Origin: Xylophilus sp042867185
GTDB taxonomy: Bacteria > Pseudomonadota > Gammaproteobacteria > Burkholderiales > Burkholderiaceae_C
DNA length: 64,000 bases
Assembly: GCA_042867185.1 (NCBI GenBank)
Contig: JBHZQV010000010.1
Location: 62,001 to 126,000, forward strand
Reading direction: 5' to 3'
Shown: piece by piece, positions 7,601 through 16,932 of the stretch
How the letters are laid out: every line of letters starts with the position of its first letter
How positions within the stretch are numbered: position 1 is the first letter of the stretch
The notes under the pieces: model-generated
What the model was told of the DNA's origin: nothing
What the model saw: the letters and a program-made list of their open reading frames with translations, nothing else
Databases searched by the model: none
Made by a program: the position numbers and the translations under genes

Positions 7601-10600
7601 ATGAAGCGGATGCTGATCAATGCCACGCAGGCCGAAGAACGCCGCCTGGCCATCGTCGACGGACAAAAGCTCCTCGACTACGAAATCGAGATCGAGGGGC
7701 GCGAGCAGCGCAAGGGCAACATCTACAAGGCGGTCGTGACCCGTGTGGAGCCCTCGCTCGAAGCCTGCTTCGTCGACTACGGCGAAGACCGCCACGGCTT
7801 CCTGCCCTTCAAGGAAATCTCCCGCCAATACTTCGCCGAAGGCGTGTCGGTCAGCCAGGCCCGCATCAACGACGTGATCCGCGAAGGCCAGGAGCTGCTG
7901 GTCCAGGTCGAGAAGGAAGAGCGCGGCAACAAGGGCGCGGCGCTGACCACCTTCGTGTCGCTCGCCGGCCGCTACGTGGTGCTGATGCCCAACAACCCGC
8001 GCGGCGGCGGCGTGTCCCGCCGCATCGAGGGCGAGGACCGGGCCGAGCTCAAGGAAGCGATGGACCAGCTCGAGTACCCGAAGGGCATGTCGATCATCGC
8101 GCGCACCGCCGGCATCGGCCGCTCGGCACCCGAGCTGCAGTGGGACCTGAACTACCTGCTCAAGCTCTGGACCGCCATCGATGGCGCGGCCAAGGGCGGC
8201 AAGGGCGCCTTCCTGATCTACCAGGAATCGAGCCTCGTCATCCGCGCGATCCGTGACTACTTCAACCACGACATCGGCGACATCCTGATCGACACCGACG
8301 ACATCTACGAGCAGGCGCACCAGTTCATGGCGCACGTCATGCCCGAGCATGCCGGCCGGGTGAAGCGCTACCGCGACGACGCGCCGCTGTTCTCCCGCTT
8401 CCAGATCGAGCACCAGATCGAATCGGCCTACGCCCGCACCGTGACGCTGCCGTCCGGCGGCGCCGTGGTGATCGACCACACCGAGGCGCTGGTGAGCGTC
8501 GACGTCAACTCGGCCCGCGCCATCAAGGGCGGCGACATCGAGGAAACGGCCACCCGCACCAACCTGGAAGCCGCCGACGAAGTCGCGCGCCAGATGCGCC
8601 TGCGCGACCTGGGCGGCCTGATCGTCATCGACTTCATCGACATGGAAGAGTCGAAGAACCGCCGCGAAGTGGAGAACCGCCTGCGCGACGCGCTGCGCCA
8701 GGACCGCGCCCGGGTGCAGTTCGGCACGATCAGCAAGTTCGGCCTGATGGAGATGAGCCGCCAGCGCCTGAAGCCGGCGCTTTCCGAAGGCGCGCACATC
8801 AACTGCCCGCGCTGCGGTGGTTCCGGCCACATCCGCGACACCGAAAGCTCCGCCCTGCAGATCCTCCGGATCATCCAGGAGGAGTCGATGAAGGACAACA
8901 CCTCGGCGGTACACGTGCAGGTGCCGGTCGAGGTCGCCTCGTTCCTGCTCAACGAGAAGCGCCCCGAGATCGCCAAGATCGAACTCAAGCAGCGCGTCAC
9001 CGTGCTGATGGTGCCCAACAAGTCGCTCGAGACGCCGCACTACAAGCTCGAGCGCCTGAAGCACGACGACCCGCGCCTCGACGGCATCGAGCCGAGCTAC
9101 AAGCTCGCCGAAGAAGTGGAAGACCCCACCACCGTCACCCGCCGCTCGCAGGAACCCACCAACAAGCAGACGCCGGTGATCAAGGGCGTGCTGCCCGACG
9201 CACCCGCACCGCAGGCCGTGCCCCGCCCGGCAGCGCCCGCACCGCAGCAGGCCCAGGCCCCGGTGCCGCCCCCTCCCCCACCGGCCGCGCCACCGCCGCC
9301 GCCGGTCGAGATGGGCTTCCTGGCCTGGTTGAAGAGCCTCTTCGGCTATGCGACCCCGCCGGCAGCCGCGCCGGCCCCCGCACCGGCGCCCGCCCCGGCA
9401 CCGGTAGCGGGCGACGAACAACGCCGCAACGGACGCGGCGGAGAAGGCCGTGGTGCCGGCCGTGATGGCCGCCGCGATGGCCGCCCGGAAGGCCGCGGCG
9501 GTGAAGGCCGTGGTGGCGAAGGCCGCGCCGACGGCCGTGGTGGCCGCCGGGGCGACCGGGGTGGCGAGCGCGGAGAGCGCGCAGCCCCGACCGCCGGTGC
9601 TGCAGGCGCCAACGGCGCCCCGCTGGCCGAGCGCGGCGAACGCACCGACCGCGGCGACCGCCCGGAAGGCGGACGCCCACCGCGGGAAGGCCGCGCGCCG
9701 CGCGACGGCGAAGGCCGTGGCCGGGGCGACCGCCCGGAGCGTGGCGAACGCGGCGGCGAAGGCCGTGGCCGCGAGCCGCGCGACATGCGCAACGGCGAGC
9801 GCGCCCCCGGTTCCGTCGACACGGTGACCGAGGCCGCGGCCCTGGCCGCCCTGCCGGGCGACCTGGCGCTGCCGGGCGAAGAGTCCCGTGCCGAACGCGC
9901 ACCGCGCCGTGAACGTGGCGAACGCAGCGACCGGGGCGACCGTCCGGAAGGTGGCCGCCGCGAGCGGGGCGATCGCCGCCCGCGTGGTGAATCCACCGAC
10001 GGCATCGCAGGCGAAGCGGGCACCTCGGACGGCGCGTCCGAAGCCGCTGGCCTGCCCCGCCACCACGAGCGCGTACTGCCCCCGGGCGAAGACGCTGCCG
10101 TGACCGACGCCGCCGTGCAGCAAGCCGCGGGCGAAGCCGGCGTGCCGGCGGCCGAGAGCGACGAGCGCCGCGAGCGCCGGTCGCGCGACCGTTACGGACG
10201 CGACCGCCGCGAACGCAACGGCGAGCGCGGTGCAGGCGCAGAGCGTGGCGAGCGCGCCGACCGGCCCGACCGTGCACCGCTGGAAGCGACCGCGCACGAA
10301 GAAGCACCGCAGGGCGGCATCTTCGACGCGTTCCGCAACCCGACGCCGATCGCCTCCGAAGGCACGGCCGATGTCGCGGCCCTGAGCACCGGTGCGGCAA
10401 CGCCCGCCGACGTGCAGCAGGCACCGGCGGAGCGCCGTCCGCAGAACGACGAACCGCGCCGCGCACCCCGTGCGCCGCGCAATCGTCCGCCGGTAGACGG
10501 TGGCGAAGGCGAAGCCGCATTGCGTGCGGACGCACTGCCGACGGAAAGCGCCGTGGCACCGGCCGTGCCGGCAGCGGCGCCGGTACCGGTACCGGCATTC

Positions 10601-11089
10601 GTTCCGGCGGCCGAGCCGGCCGCAGCGCCGGTGGCACCGCCCGTGCCCCGGCCTGCGCCTGCACCTGCACCGGTGGCAGCACCTGCGCCGGCCGCGCGGG
10701 TACCGGCACCGGTCGCGCCCCCCGCCCCGGTGGCACCGGCAGCCGTGCCGACGCCCGCACCTGCGGCCGTTGCGGCACCTGCAGCCCAGGCCGCCCCGGC
10801 GCCCTTCGTGCTGCCGGTGAACGACCTGGCCCGCCTGGCCGAAGGCAGCGGCCTGCAGTGGGTCGGCTCCGACGCCACCAAGATCGCCGCCGCCCAGGCC
10901 GCGATGGCGGCCGAGCCGCCCGCGGTGCGGGTGCCGCGCGAGCGTCCGCCGGTCGTGGCCGCGGAAGACACCGCCCTGGTGCTGGTCGAGACCAAGCGCG
11001 ACCTGCGCGACGTCAAGCTCACGTTCGAGAACGCCGAGCCGGTCGAACCTGTCGCACCGCAGCCGGGCGCCGTGCCACCTGCGGGCTGA
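7601..11089 (+). CDS. rne: Ribonuclease E
   Basis: RNase E is the main endoribonuclease of mRNA decay and rRNA/tRNA processing and the scaffold of the degradosome. The 1162-residue protein has an N-terminal S1 domain (about 35-120), catalytic aspartates Asp301 (SVDVNSARA) and Asp344 (IVIDFIDM), and the zinc-link cysteines Cys402 and Cys405 (CPRCGGSG), matching E. coli Asp303, Asp346, Cys404 and Cys407. After about residue 530 the chain is low-complexity: proline/alanine linkers, then a long arginine/glycine/glutamate-rich region (about 605-900) with repeated GDRPEGG and RGG-like units, then another proline/alanine stretch. A short hydrophobic patch GFLAWLKSLFGYA (about 572-584) may be the membrane-anchoring amphipathic helix. 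Confidence 0.97.
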   Translation: MKRMLINATQAEERRLAIVDGQKLLDYEIEIEGREQRKGNIYKAVVTRVEPSLEACFVDYGEDRHGFLPFKEISRQYFAEGVSVSQARINDVIREGQELLVQVEKEERGNKGAALTTFVSLAGRYVVLMPNNPRGGGVSRRIEGEDRAELKEAMDQLEYPKGMSIIARTAGIGRSAPELQWDLNYLLKLWTAIDGAAKGGKGAFLIYQESSLVIRAIRDYFNHDIGDILIDTDDIYEQAHQFMAHVMPEHAGRVKRYRDDAPLFSRFQIEHQIESAYARTVTLPSGGAVVIDHTEALVSVDVNSARAIKGGDIEETATRTNLEAADEVARQMRLRDLGGLIVIDFIDMEESKNRREVENRLRDALRQDRARVQFGTISKFGLMEMSRQRLKPALSEGAHINCPRCGGSGHIRDTESSALQILRIIQEESMKDNTSAVHVQVPVEVASFLLNEKRPEIAKIELKQRVTVLMVPNKSLETPHYKLERLKHDDPRLDGIEPSYKLAEEVEDPTTVTRRSQEPTNKQTPVIKGVLPDAPAPQAVPRPAAPAPQQAQAPVPPPPPPAAPPPPPVEMGFLAWLKSLFGYATPPAAAPAPAPAPAPAPVAGDEQRRNGRGGEGRGAGRDGRRDGRPEGRGGEGRGGEGRADGRGGRRGDRGGERGERAAPTAGAAGANGAPLAERGERTDRGDRPEGGRPPREGRAPRDGEGRGRGDRPERGERGGEGRGREPRDMRNGERAPGSVDTVTEAAALAALPGDLALPGEESRAERAPRRERGERSDRGDRPEGGRRERGDRRPRGESTDGIAGEAGTSDGASEAAGLPRHHERVLPPGEDAAVTDAAVQQAAGEAGVPAAESDERRERRSRDRYGRDRRERNGERGAGAERGERADRPDRAPLEATAHEEAPQGGIFDAFRNPTPIASEGTADVAALSTGAATPADVQQAPAERRPQNDEPRRAPRAPRNRPPVDGGEGEAALRADALPTESAVAPAVPAAAPVPVPAFVPAAEPAAAPVAPPVPRPAPAPAPVAAPAPAARVPAPVAPPAPVAPAAVPTPAPAAVAAPAAQAAPAPFVLPVNDLARLAEGSGLQWVGSDATKIAAAQAAMAAEPPAVRVPRERPPVVAAEDTALVLVETKRDLRDVKLTFENAEPVEPVAPQPGAVPPAG

Positions 11090-11131
11090 TCCCCTGCCGC
11101 CGCGTGCGCCTGCACGCGGACCGCAGGCCAG

Positions 11132-11173
11132 AAGCCCTGCCGAACGCCCTCGGGCGCCCGGCAGGGCTTTTTC
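11132..11173 (+). terminator. Terminator of rne
   Basis: Outer arms AAGCCCTGCCG and CGGCAGGGCTT flank a smaller inner hairpin with CGCC and GGCG arms, followed by a T-run. This is a classic intrinsic terminator about 45 bases after the rne stop. Confidence 0.85.
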
Positions 11174-11288
11174 CATGGCGGAACGGCTACGGAGCGGGCC
11201 GCCTGCGCCGACAATGTCGCTCACATGCGCGCCCGCTGCAGGTGCGCCACCCGCTTCGTCCGATCCCGTCCCTTCGAGATACCGCTCC

Positions 11289-12065
11289 ATGCTGCTGCTG
11301 CTGTCCCCCGCCAAATCGCTCGACTACGACACGCCGGTGCCGGCCGACCTTCCGGCGACCGAGCCGGTCTTCGGCCCCCAGTCGAAAGCCCTGATCGCGC
11401 TGCTGCGCACCCGCTCGCCGCAGCAGATCGCCGAGCTGATGTCGCTGTCGGACACGCTCTCGGCGCTCAACGTGGCGCGCTACCAGGCGTGGTCGCCGCG
11501 CGCCACGGCGGCCAACTCGCGCCAGGCGGTCTGGGCGTTCGACGGCGACGTGTACGGCGGGCTCGACGCCCGCAACCTCTCGGCCGACGAGCTGGCCTGG
11601 GCGCAGGACCATGTCGCGATCCTGAGCGGCCTGTACGGCGTGCTGCGGCCGCTCGACCGGCTGCAGCCCTACCGCCTGGAAATGGGCACCCGGCTGCAGA
11701 ACCCGGCCGGTGCCGACCTCTACCGCTTCTGGGGATCGCAGATCGCCGAGTACCTCAATACCCGGCTGCAGGCCGACCGCACGCCGGTGCTGGTCAACCT
11801 GGCATCGCAGGAATACTTCCGCGCGGTCGACAAGCTGGTGCTCAAAGCCCGGGTGATCGACTGCGTATTCGAAGACTGGAAGAATGGGCAGTACAAGATC
11901 GTCAGCTTCCACGCCAAGCGCGCGCGCGGCCTGATGGCCCGCCACGTGGTGAAGACCCGGGCCGCGACACCGCGCCAGCTGGAGGGCTTCGATGCCGAAG
12001 GCTACCGGTTCGACGCCGACGCCTCGCAGCCCGACCGGCTGGTGTTCCGCCGCCGGGCCGACTGA
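11289..12065 (+). CDS. yaaA: Peroxide stress protein YaaA
   Basis: YaaA (DUF328) limits free iron and protects DNA during hydrogen peroxide stress in E. coli. The 258-residue protein opens MLLLLSPAKSLDYDTP, the family signature, and contains YRLEMGTRL, LVNLASQEYF and KNGQYKIVSFHAKRARG, all conserved. Length matches the family (about 257). The ATG at 11289 is preferred to upstream in-frame starts because the family begins exactly there. Confidence 0.95.
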   Translation: MLLLLSPAKSLDYDTPVPADLPATEPVFGPQSKALIALLRTRSPQQIAELMSLSDTLSALNVARYQAWSPRATAANSRQAVWAFDGDVYGGLDARNLSADELAWAQDHVAILSGLYGVLRPLDRLQPYRLEMGTRLQNPAGADLYRFWGSQIAEYLNTRLQADRTPVLVNLASQEYFRAVDKLVLKARVIDCVFEDWKNGQYKIVSFHAKRARGLMARHVVKTRAATPRQLEGFDAEGYRFDADASQPDRLVFRRRAD

Positions 12066-12095
12066 CCCAACCCCGTTTTCGAAAGGACCACCGCC

Positions 12096-12989
12096 ATGCC
12101 GCGCGACAACGCCGCCGACGCCTTCGCTTCCGCCCTCGCCTCCCAACAACAGGCCACGCCCGAGCTGCGCGCCTGGATCGTCGCGCAGGCCCAGGCCGGC
12201 TATGCGGCACCGGTCATCGTGCAGTCGATGGTCGATTCCGGCTGGAAGGAAAACGTGGCCGTCCACGCCATGGAGGCGACGCTGCGCGACCACCTGGAAG
12301 ACGAGGCCGAGCGGCGCGGCCAGCCGCCCGGCGTGCCGGTGCCCGACGCCGCGCTGCACGACTCGCCGCTCTACCTCGACGTGGGCGACCGCACGGTGCA
12401 CGTGCTGCAGGCGATGGCCGACCCGCGCATCGTCGTCTTCGGCAACCTGCTCTCCGACGAGGAATGCACCGCGCTGATCGCCGATGCCGAGCCGCGGATG
12501 AAGCGGTCGCTGACGGTGGCGACCAAGACCGGCGGCGAGGAGCTCAACGCCGACCGCACCAGCGACGGCATGTTCTTCAGCCGGGGCGAGACCGAGGTGG
12601 TGAAGCGGCTCGAAGCGCGCATCGCCCGGCTGGTCAACTGGCCGCTCGAGAACGGCGAAGGCCTGCAGGTGCTGCACTACCAGCCGGGTGCCGAGTACAA
12701 GCCGCACTACGACTACTTCGACCCCGACGAGCCCGGCACGCCCAGCATCGTCGCCCGCGGCGGCCAGCGGGTGGCCACGCTGGTGATCTACCTCAACGAG
12801 CCCGAGCGCGGCGGCGGCACCACCTTCCCCGACATCGGGCTGGAGGTGGCGCCCAAGCGCGGCAACGCGGTTTTCTTCAGCTACCGGCGGCCGCATCCCT
12901 CGACCCACACGCTGCACGGCGGCGCGCCGGTGCTGGCGGGCGAGAAGTGGATCGCCACCAAGTGGCTGCGCGAGCGCGAGTTCGTCTGA
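12096..12989 (+). CDS. 2OG-Fe(II) oxygenase, prolyl 4-hydroxylase-like
   Basis: The C-terminal half is a prolyl-4-hydroxylase-type double-stranded beta-helix. Iron ligands are His204 and Asp206 (KPHYDYF) and a distal His, most likely His274 (HTLHGG), followed by GEKWIATKW with the 2-oxoglutarate-binding lysine. The N-terminal 80 residues are helical and of unknown role. The ATG at 12096 follows a good GAAAGGA ribosome site. The bacterial substrate of this family is generally not known; protein prolines such as those of elongation factor Tu have been reported for relatives. It stands alone between yaaA and queF. Confidence 0.88.
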   Translation: MPRDNAADAFASALASQQQATPELRAWIVAQAQAGYAAPVIVQSMVDSGWKENVAVHAMEATLRDHLEDEAERRGQPPGVPVPDAALHDSPLYLDVGDRTVHVLQAMADPRIVVFGNLLSDEECTALIADAEPRMKRSLTVATKTGGEELNADRTSDGMFFSRGETEVVKRLEARIARLVNWPLENGEGLQVLHYQPGAEYKPHYDYFDPDEPGTPSIVARGGQRVATLVIYLNEPERGGGTTFPDIGLEVAPKRGNAVFFSYRRPHPSTHTLHGGAPVLAGEKWIATKWLREREFV

Positions 12990-13034
12990 TTTTCAAAGAA
13001 AAAGCGCCGTGGCCGGCGCTGCAAGCCGGCCTCC

Positions 13035-13051
13035 AGCTATGGATTCTATAG
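13035..13051. repeat. Palindromic repeat GCTAT-N7-ATAGC, copy 1
   Basis: Perfect 5-base arms with a 7-base loop. The copy ends 2 bases before the queF ATG at 13054 and occupies the place of its ribosome binding site. Confidence 0.8.
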
Positions 13052-13053
13052 CA

Positions 13054-13899
13054 ATGAACACCCCCGAACATTCCCCGCTCGGCCAGGCATCCGCCTATGC
13101 CGACCAGTACGACCCGTCGCTGCTGTTCCCGATTCCGCGCGCGGGCAAGCGCGCCGAGATCGGCGTCGGCGAGGCGCCGCCCTTCTTCGGCGCCGACCTC
13201 TGGACCGCCTTCGAGCTGAGCTGGCTCAACCTGCGCGGCAAGCCCCAGGTGGCGCTGGCGCATGTCACCGTGCCCTGCGAGACCCGCAACATCGTGGAGA
13301 GCAAGTCGTTCAAGCTGTATCTCAACAGCTTCAACAACACCCGGCTGGCCGACGCCGAGACGGTTCGTACCCGGCTGCGCGCCGACATCGGCGAGGCCGT
13401 CTGGCGCGGGGCCGAACACGCATCGTCGGTCGGCGTGAAACTGCTGCTGCCCGACGCCTTCGACCGCGAGCCGGTGCACGAGCTCGACGGCCTGAGCCTC
13501 GACCGGCTGGACGTGGAGTGCACCCGCTACACACCCGCGCCCGAGCTGTTGACGGCCGCCACCGGCGAGCCCGAGGTGAGCGAGGTGCTGGTGAGCAACC
13601 TGCTCAAGAGCAATTGCCTGGTCACCGGCCAGCCCGACTGGGGCAGCGTGCAGATCCGCTACAGCGGCGCGCCGATCGACCAGGCCGGGCTGCTGCAGTA
13701 CCTGGTGAGCTTTCGCAACCACAACGAGTTCCACGAGCAGTGCGTCGAGCGGATCTTCATGGACATCTGGACCCGCTGCAAACCGCACAAGCTCTCGGTG
13801 TATGCGCGCTACACCCGCCGCGGCGGGCTCGACATCAACCCGTTGCGCACCAGCCATCCGCAGGCGCTGCCGGCCAACATACGGACGGCGCGGCAATAG
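13054..13899 (+). CDS. queF: NADPH-dependent 7-cyano-7-deazaguanine reductase QueF
   Basis: QueF reduces preQ0 to preQ1 in queuosine synthesis. The 281-residue protein is the long, unimodular type found in proteobacteria. It has ETRNIVESKSFKLYLNSFN in the N-terminal half and the catalytic cysteine Cys188 in LLKSNCLVTGQPDWGS, followed by FRNHNEFHEQCVERIF and NPLRTS. The ATG at 13054 is chosen because family similarity begins there; in-frame starts at 13009 and 13039 exist, the latter inside the palindromic repeat that replaces the usual ribosome site. No other queuosine genes are adjacent. Confidence 0.95.
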   Translation: MNTPEHSPLGQASAYADQYDPSLLFPIPRAGKRAEIGVGEAPPFFGADLWTAFELSWLNLRGKPQVALAHVTVPCETRNIVESKSFKLYLNSFNNTRLADAETVRTRLRADIGEAVWRGAEHASSVGVKLLLPDAFDREPVHELDGLSLDRLDVECTRYTPAPELLTAATGEPEVSEVLVSNLLKSNCLVTGQPDWGSVQIRYSGAPIDQAGLLQYLVSFRNHNEFHEQCVERIFMDIWTRCKPHKLSVYARYTRRGGLDINPLRTSHPQALPANIRTARQ

Positions 13900-14001
13900 C
13901 GCTCGGTGCCATCAGCTCGCCTCCGGGACGCATACCCTTGTTACATTTGGTCGATGGACTGCCTGTTTTCCGGGGCCCGCTGGTAAAATGGAAGGCCATG
14001 C

Positions 14002-14649
14002 ATGTCCCCGTCCGCACACCCTGCCGAGCGCTTTGTGACCTCATCCGATAGCGCCGCCGCTGCGGCAGACCCGGTCGCCGTCCTGCGCGCCGCCACCCAC
14101 GATATCCACCAACAGCTCGACAGCGCCCTGCCCCTGGCAGCACCCGAGGCCTCGCTGCGCGACTATGTGCAGCATCTCCAGGCGATCAGCTGGTGGCTGG
14201 GCGCACTGGCGCCCGTCTGGAATACCGCGGGCGCGCCCGCCGATTGGCCCGGCGTACAGGGCCGCCGGCTGGCCGATGCCGAGGCCGACCTGCAGGACGC
14301 CCGCGCTCCCGCCCTCGCCCCCACCGTCCAGGACACCGCCGCCGCCGAAGCCCTGCGCGCCGGCGCGGCTGCCGAATCCGTGGCCTACGCCTGGGGTCTG
14401 GCTTACGTGGTGGAGGGCTCCCAGCTCGGCGGCGCGATGCTGCACCGCCGGCTGCAGGCCCGGCTGGCACCGCATCCGCTGCGCTACCTGCAGGGCGACG
14501 CCGCGGTCGGTGCCCGCTGGAAAAGCTTCATGGCCGAGCTGCGCGCCTCGGTGCGCACGCCGGCCGACACGGCGGCCGCGGTGCGCGGGGCGGTAGCGGG
14601 CTTCGGCGCACTGGTCGGACGCTTCGAGCGGATGGAGGTGCTGGCATGA
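14002..14649 (+). CDS. bphO: Biliverdin-producing heme oxygenase
   Basis: Bacterial heme oxygenase opens heme to biliverdin, the chromophore of the phytochrome encoded next. The 215-residue protein has the N-terminal LRAATHDIHQQLD segment with the likely proximal ligand His36, and a distal-helix segment WGLAYVVEGSQLGGAML that matches the family pattern. The stop overlaps the bphP ATG by 4 bases (ATGA), so the two are translationally coupled. A TAAAAT sequence at 13984-13989 is a possible -10 element for the operon, without a clear -35 partner. Confidence 0.92.
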   Translation: MSPSAHPAERFVTSSDSAAAAADPVAVLRAATHDIHQQLDSALPLAAPEASLRDYVQHLQAISWWLGALAPVWNTAGAPADWPGVQGRRLADAEADLQDARAPALAPTVQDTAAAEALRAGAAAESVAYAWGLAYVVEGSQLGGAMLHRRLQARLAPHPLRYLQGDAAVGARWKSFMAELRASVRTPADTAAAVRGAVAGFGALVGRFERMEVLA

Positions 14650-16871
14650 GCCACGTCGCCCCCCGCCCCCCGGTCACGCTCGACAACTGCGACCGGGAAC
14701 CGATCCACATTCCGGGCCAGATCCAGCCACACGGCGCGATGCTGGCATTCGACCGGGAGCGCAGGCTGCTGCACGCCAGCACCAACGCGGCCGCCCTGCT
14801 CGGCCCCCAGCTTCCGGCGCTGGGCACTGCGTTGTTGCCCACCCATTTCGATGGCGATGCCGACACCCACGCCGCGTTCGACGACGGTTTCGAGGCCCTG
14901 ACGCACGGCGAATCGCTGCCCCTGTCGATCCCGGTGGCGATCGGCGGGCGCAGCTTCGACCTGATCCTGCACTGCTCCAAGGGCCTGCTGCTGGCCGAGT
15001 ACGAACTGCGGCAGATGTCCGACGACATGCTCGACGGGTTCGCGTCGAAGGCCCACCGTGCGATGGACCGGCTGAAGCGCCAGCGCTCGCTGGACAACCT
15101 GCTCACCACCGCGACCCACGAAATCCGGCAACTGACCGGATTCGATCGCGTCATGGCCTACCGCTTCCGCTCCGACGGCAGCGGCGACGTGGTCGCGGAA
15201 AACTGCGACGCGTCGCTCGATCCGTTCCTGGGGCGCCGCTATCCGGCCAGCGACATCCCGGCGCAGGCCCGGCGCCTGTACGTCGAGAACACCCTGCGGC
15301 TGATCGCGGACATCGGCGCGGCGCCGGTCGACATGCTGGCCACGGCGGAGGTGGCCGGCACGCCGCTGGACATGAGCCACGCGGTGCTGCGCGCGGTCTC
15401 GCCGATCCACATCGAGTACCTGACCAACATGGGCGTGGGTGCGTCGATGAGCGTCTCGATCGTGGTGCACGGCGAGCTGTGGGGCATGATCGCCTGCCAC
15501 CACATGGCACCGCGCCAGGTGCCGTACTCGGTGCGCATGGCCTGCGACGTGGTGGCGCAGATCCTGGCCGCCAACGTGCAGACCGTCACCGCCCGCGACC
15601 ATGCGGCCCGGATGGCGTCGGCCGCCACCATCCGCGCCAGCGTGATGGAAGGGGCGCTGCATGCGGACGACCCGACCACCGCCTTCGTCGCGCTGGGCCA
15701 GCCGCTGATGGAGATCTTCGGCGCCCATGCGCTGATCGTGGCCGACGGCAGCAAGCTGGCGGTCGAGGGCGGCATGCCGGTCGAGGCGGCCCGTGCCCTG
15801 GTGCGCTGGCTCAACGACACCGACTCCGATGCGCCCGGCAACATGGTCAACCTGAACGCGCTGGCGCAGTTCCCGCCGCAGCTGCAATCGGAGCTGGGCT
15901 ACTGGTGCGGCGTGCTGGGCCTGCGGTTCGACGCGGCGGCGCACAGCTGGCTGGTGCTGGTGCGCAAGGAGCAGATCGAGACCATCCTCTGGGGCGGCAA
16001 GCCCGAGAAGGAGTACGCCGTCGGCCCGCTGGGCCCGCGGCTCACGCCGCGCGGCTCGTTCGCGATCTGGCGCGAAACCGTGCGCGGCCGGGCGGTCGAA
16101 TGGGACGCCACCACGCTCGACATCGGCCGCCAGCTGCTCGACGAGCTGATGCGTGCCAACGCCGCCCGGGTGGCGGAGCTGAACCGCGCCCGCAACCAGC
16201 TGCTGGCGATCCTGGGCCACGACCTGCGCGACCCGCTGCACTCGATCAGCATGGCCGCGCGGGTGCTGGAGAAGAGCAGCGGCGACAACCAGGGCCGGCT
16301 CGGCCAGCGCATCCAGTCGTCCAGCAGCCGGATGCAGCGGCTGGTGAGCCAGGTGCTCGACATGTCGCGGCTCCAGGGCGGCCTGGGCCTGGGCCTGAAC
16401 TTCGTGCCGACCGACCTGGTGGCGCTGGTCAACGACCTGCTCGACGAATCGCTGCTGGCCCATCCCGGCAGCCTGTTCAAGCGCGAGCTGCCCGAACGGC
16501 TGATCGCCCACGTCGACCCCGACCGCACCGCGCAGGTGGTGACGAACCTGGTCAGCAACGCCCGCCACCACGGCGGCACCGGCGAGCCGATCGTGGTGCG
16601 CCTGACCGAGGCGGACGGCGAGGTACGCCTGGCGGTCAGCAACGTCGGGTCGCCGATCCCGCCCGACCTGGAGACGGTGCTGTTCAACCCGTTCAAGCGC
16701 CAGTCGCTGGGCAACGAGCGCAACAAGAGCGGCCTGGGGCTGGGCCTCTACATCGCGAACGAAATCGTTACCGCCCACCGCGGCAGCATCGGCTATTCTT
16801 TTGACAACCCGCACGTGGTGTTCACCGTGCGCTTGCCGCAGCAGACACCGGATGCGCCCTCGGGCGGATAG
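14646..16871 (+). CDS. bphP: Bacteriophytochrome histidine kinase
   Basis: A red/far-red photoreceptor of 741 residues. The order is PAS, GAF, PHY, histidine-kinase dimerisation domain and ATPase. Cys15 (LDNCDREPIHIPGQIQPHG) is the biliverdin attachment site, Asp203 lies in the conserved PASDIPAQAR motif that contacts the chromophore, and PRGSF (about 468) is the PHY tongue motif. His525 in ILGHDLRDPLHS is the phosphorylation site; the ATPase shows an N box (NLVSNARHH) and a GLGLGLYIANEIV lid region. It follows the heme oxygenase directly and is followed by a response regulator, so the operon supplies chromophore, sensor and receiver. Confidence 0.96.
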   Translation: MSHVAPRPPVTLDNCDREPIHIPGQIQPHGAMLAFDRERRLLHASTNAAALLGPQLPALGTALLPTHFDGDADTHAAFDDGFEALTHGESLPLSIPVAIGGRSFDLILHCSKGLLLAEYELRQMSDDMLDGFASKAHRAMDRLKRQRSLDNLLTTATHEIRQLTGFDRVMAYRFRSDGSGDVVAENCDASLDPFLGRRYPASDIPAQARRLYVENTLRLIADIGAAPVDMLATAEVAGTPLDMSHAVLRAVSPIHIEYLTNMGVGASMSVSIVVHGELWGMIACHHMAPRQVPYSVRMACDVVAQILAANVQTVTARDHAARMASAATIRASVMEGALHADDPTTAFVALGQPLMEIFGAHALIVADGSKLAVEGGMPVEAARALVRWLNDTDSDAPGNMVNLNALAQFPPQLQSELGYWCGVLGLRFDAAAHSWLVLVRKEQIETILWGGKPEKEYAVGPLGPRLTPRGSFAIWRETVRGRAVEWDATTLDIGRQLLDELMRANAARVAELNRARNQLLAILGHDLRDPLHSISMAARVLEKSSGDNQGRLGQRIQSSSSRMQRLVSQVLDMSRLQGGLGLGLNFVPTDLVALVNDLLDESLLAHPGSLFKRELPERLIAHVDPDRTAQVVTNLVSNARHHGGTGEPIVVRLTEADGEVRLAVSNVGSPIPPDLETVLFNPFKRQSLGNERNKSGLGLGLYIANEIVTAHRGSIGYSFDNPHVVFTVRLPQQTPDAPSGG

Positions 16872-16932
16872 TCGAAGGGCCGTGTGCAGCCCCTGTTCCA
16901 ACACCCCGTGCCCGATTTCGTAGAAAGCCCCT

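Noticed and set aside
7535..11314. Continuous minus-strand frame of 1259 codons opposite rne
   Set aside because: A GC-bias shadow of the low-complexity rne arms. Its sequence is histidine/arginine/glycine-rich without family motifs, while rne has all catalytic residues.
13009..13053. Longer queF start at 13009
   Set aside because: The 15 extra residues match no QueF and include the palindromic repeat; the family begins at MNTPEHS.
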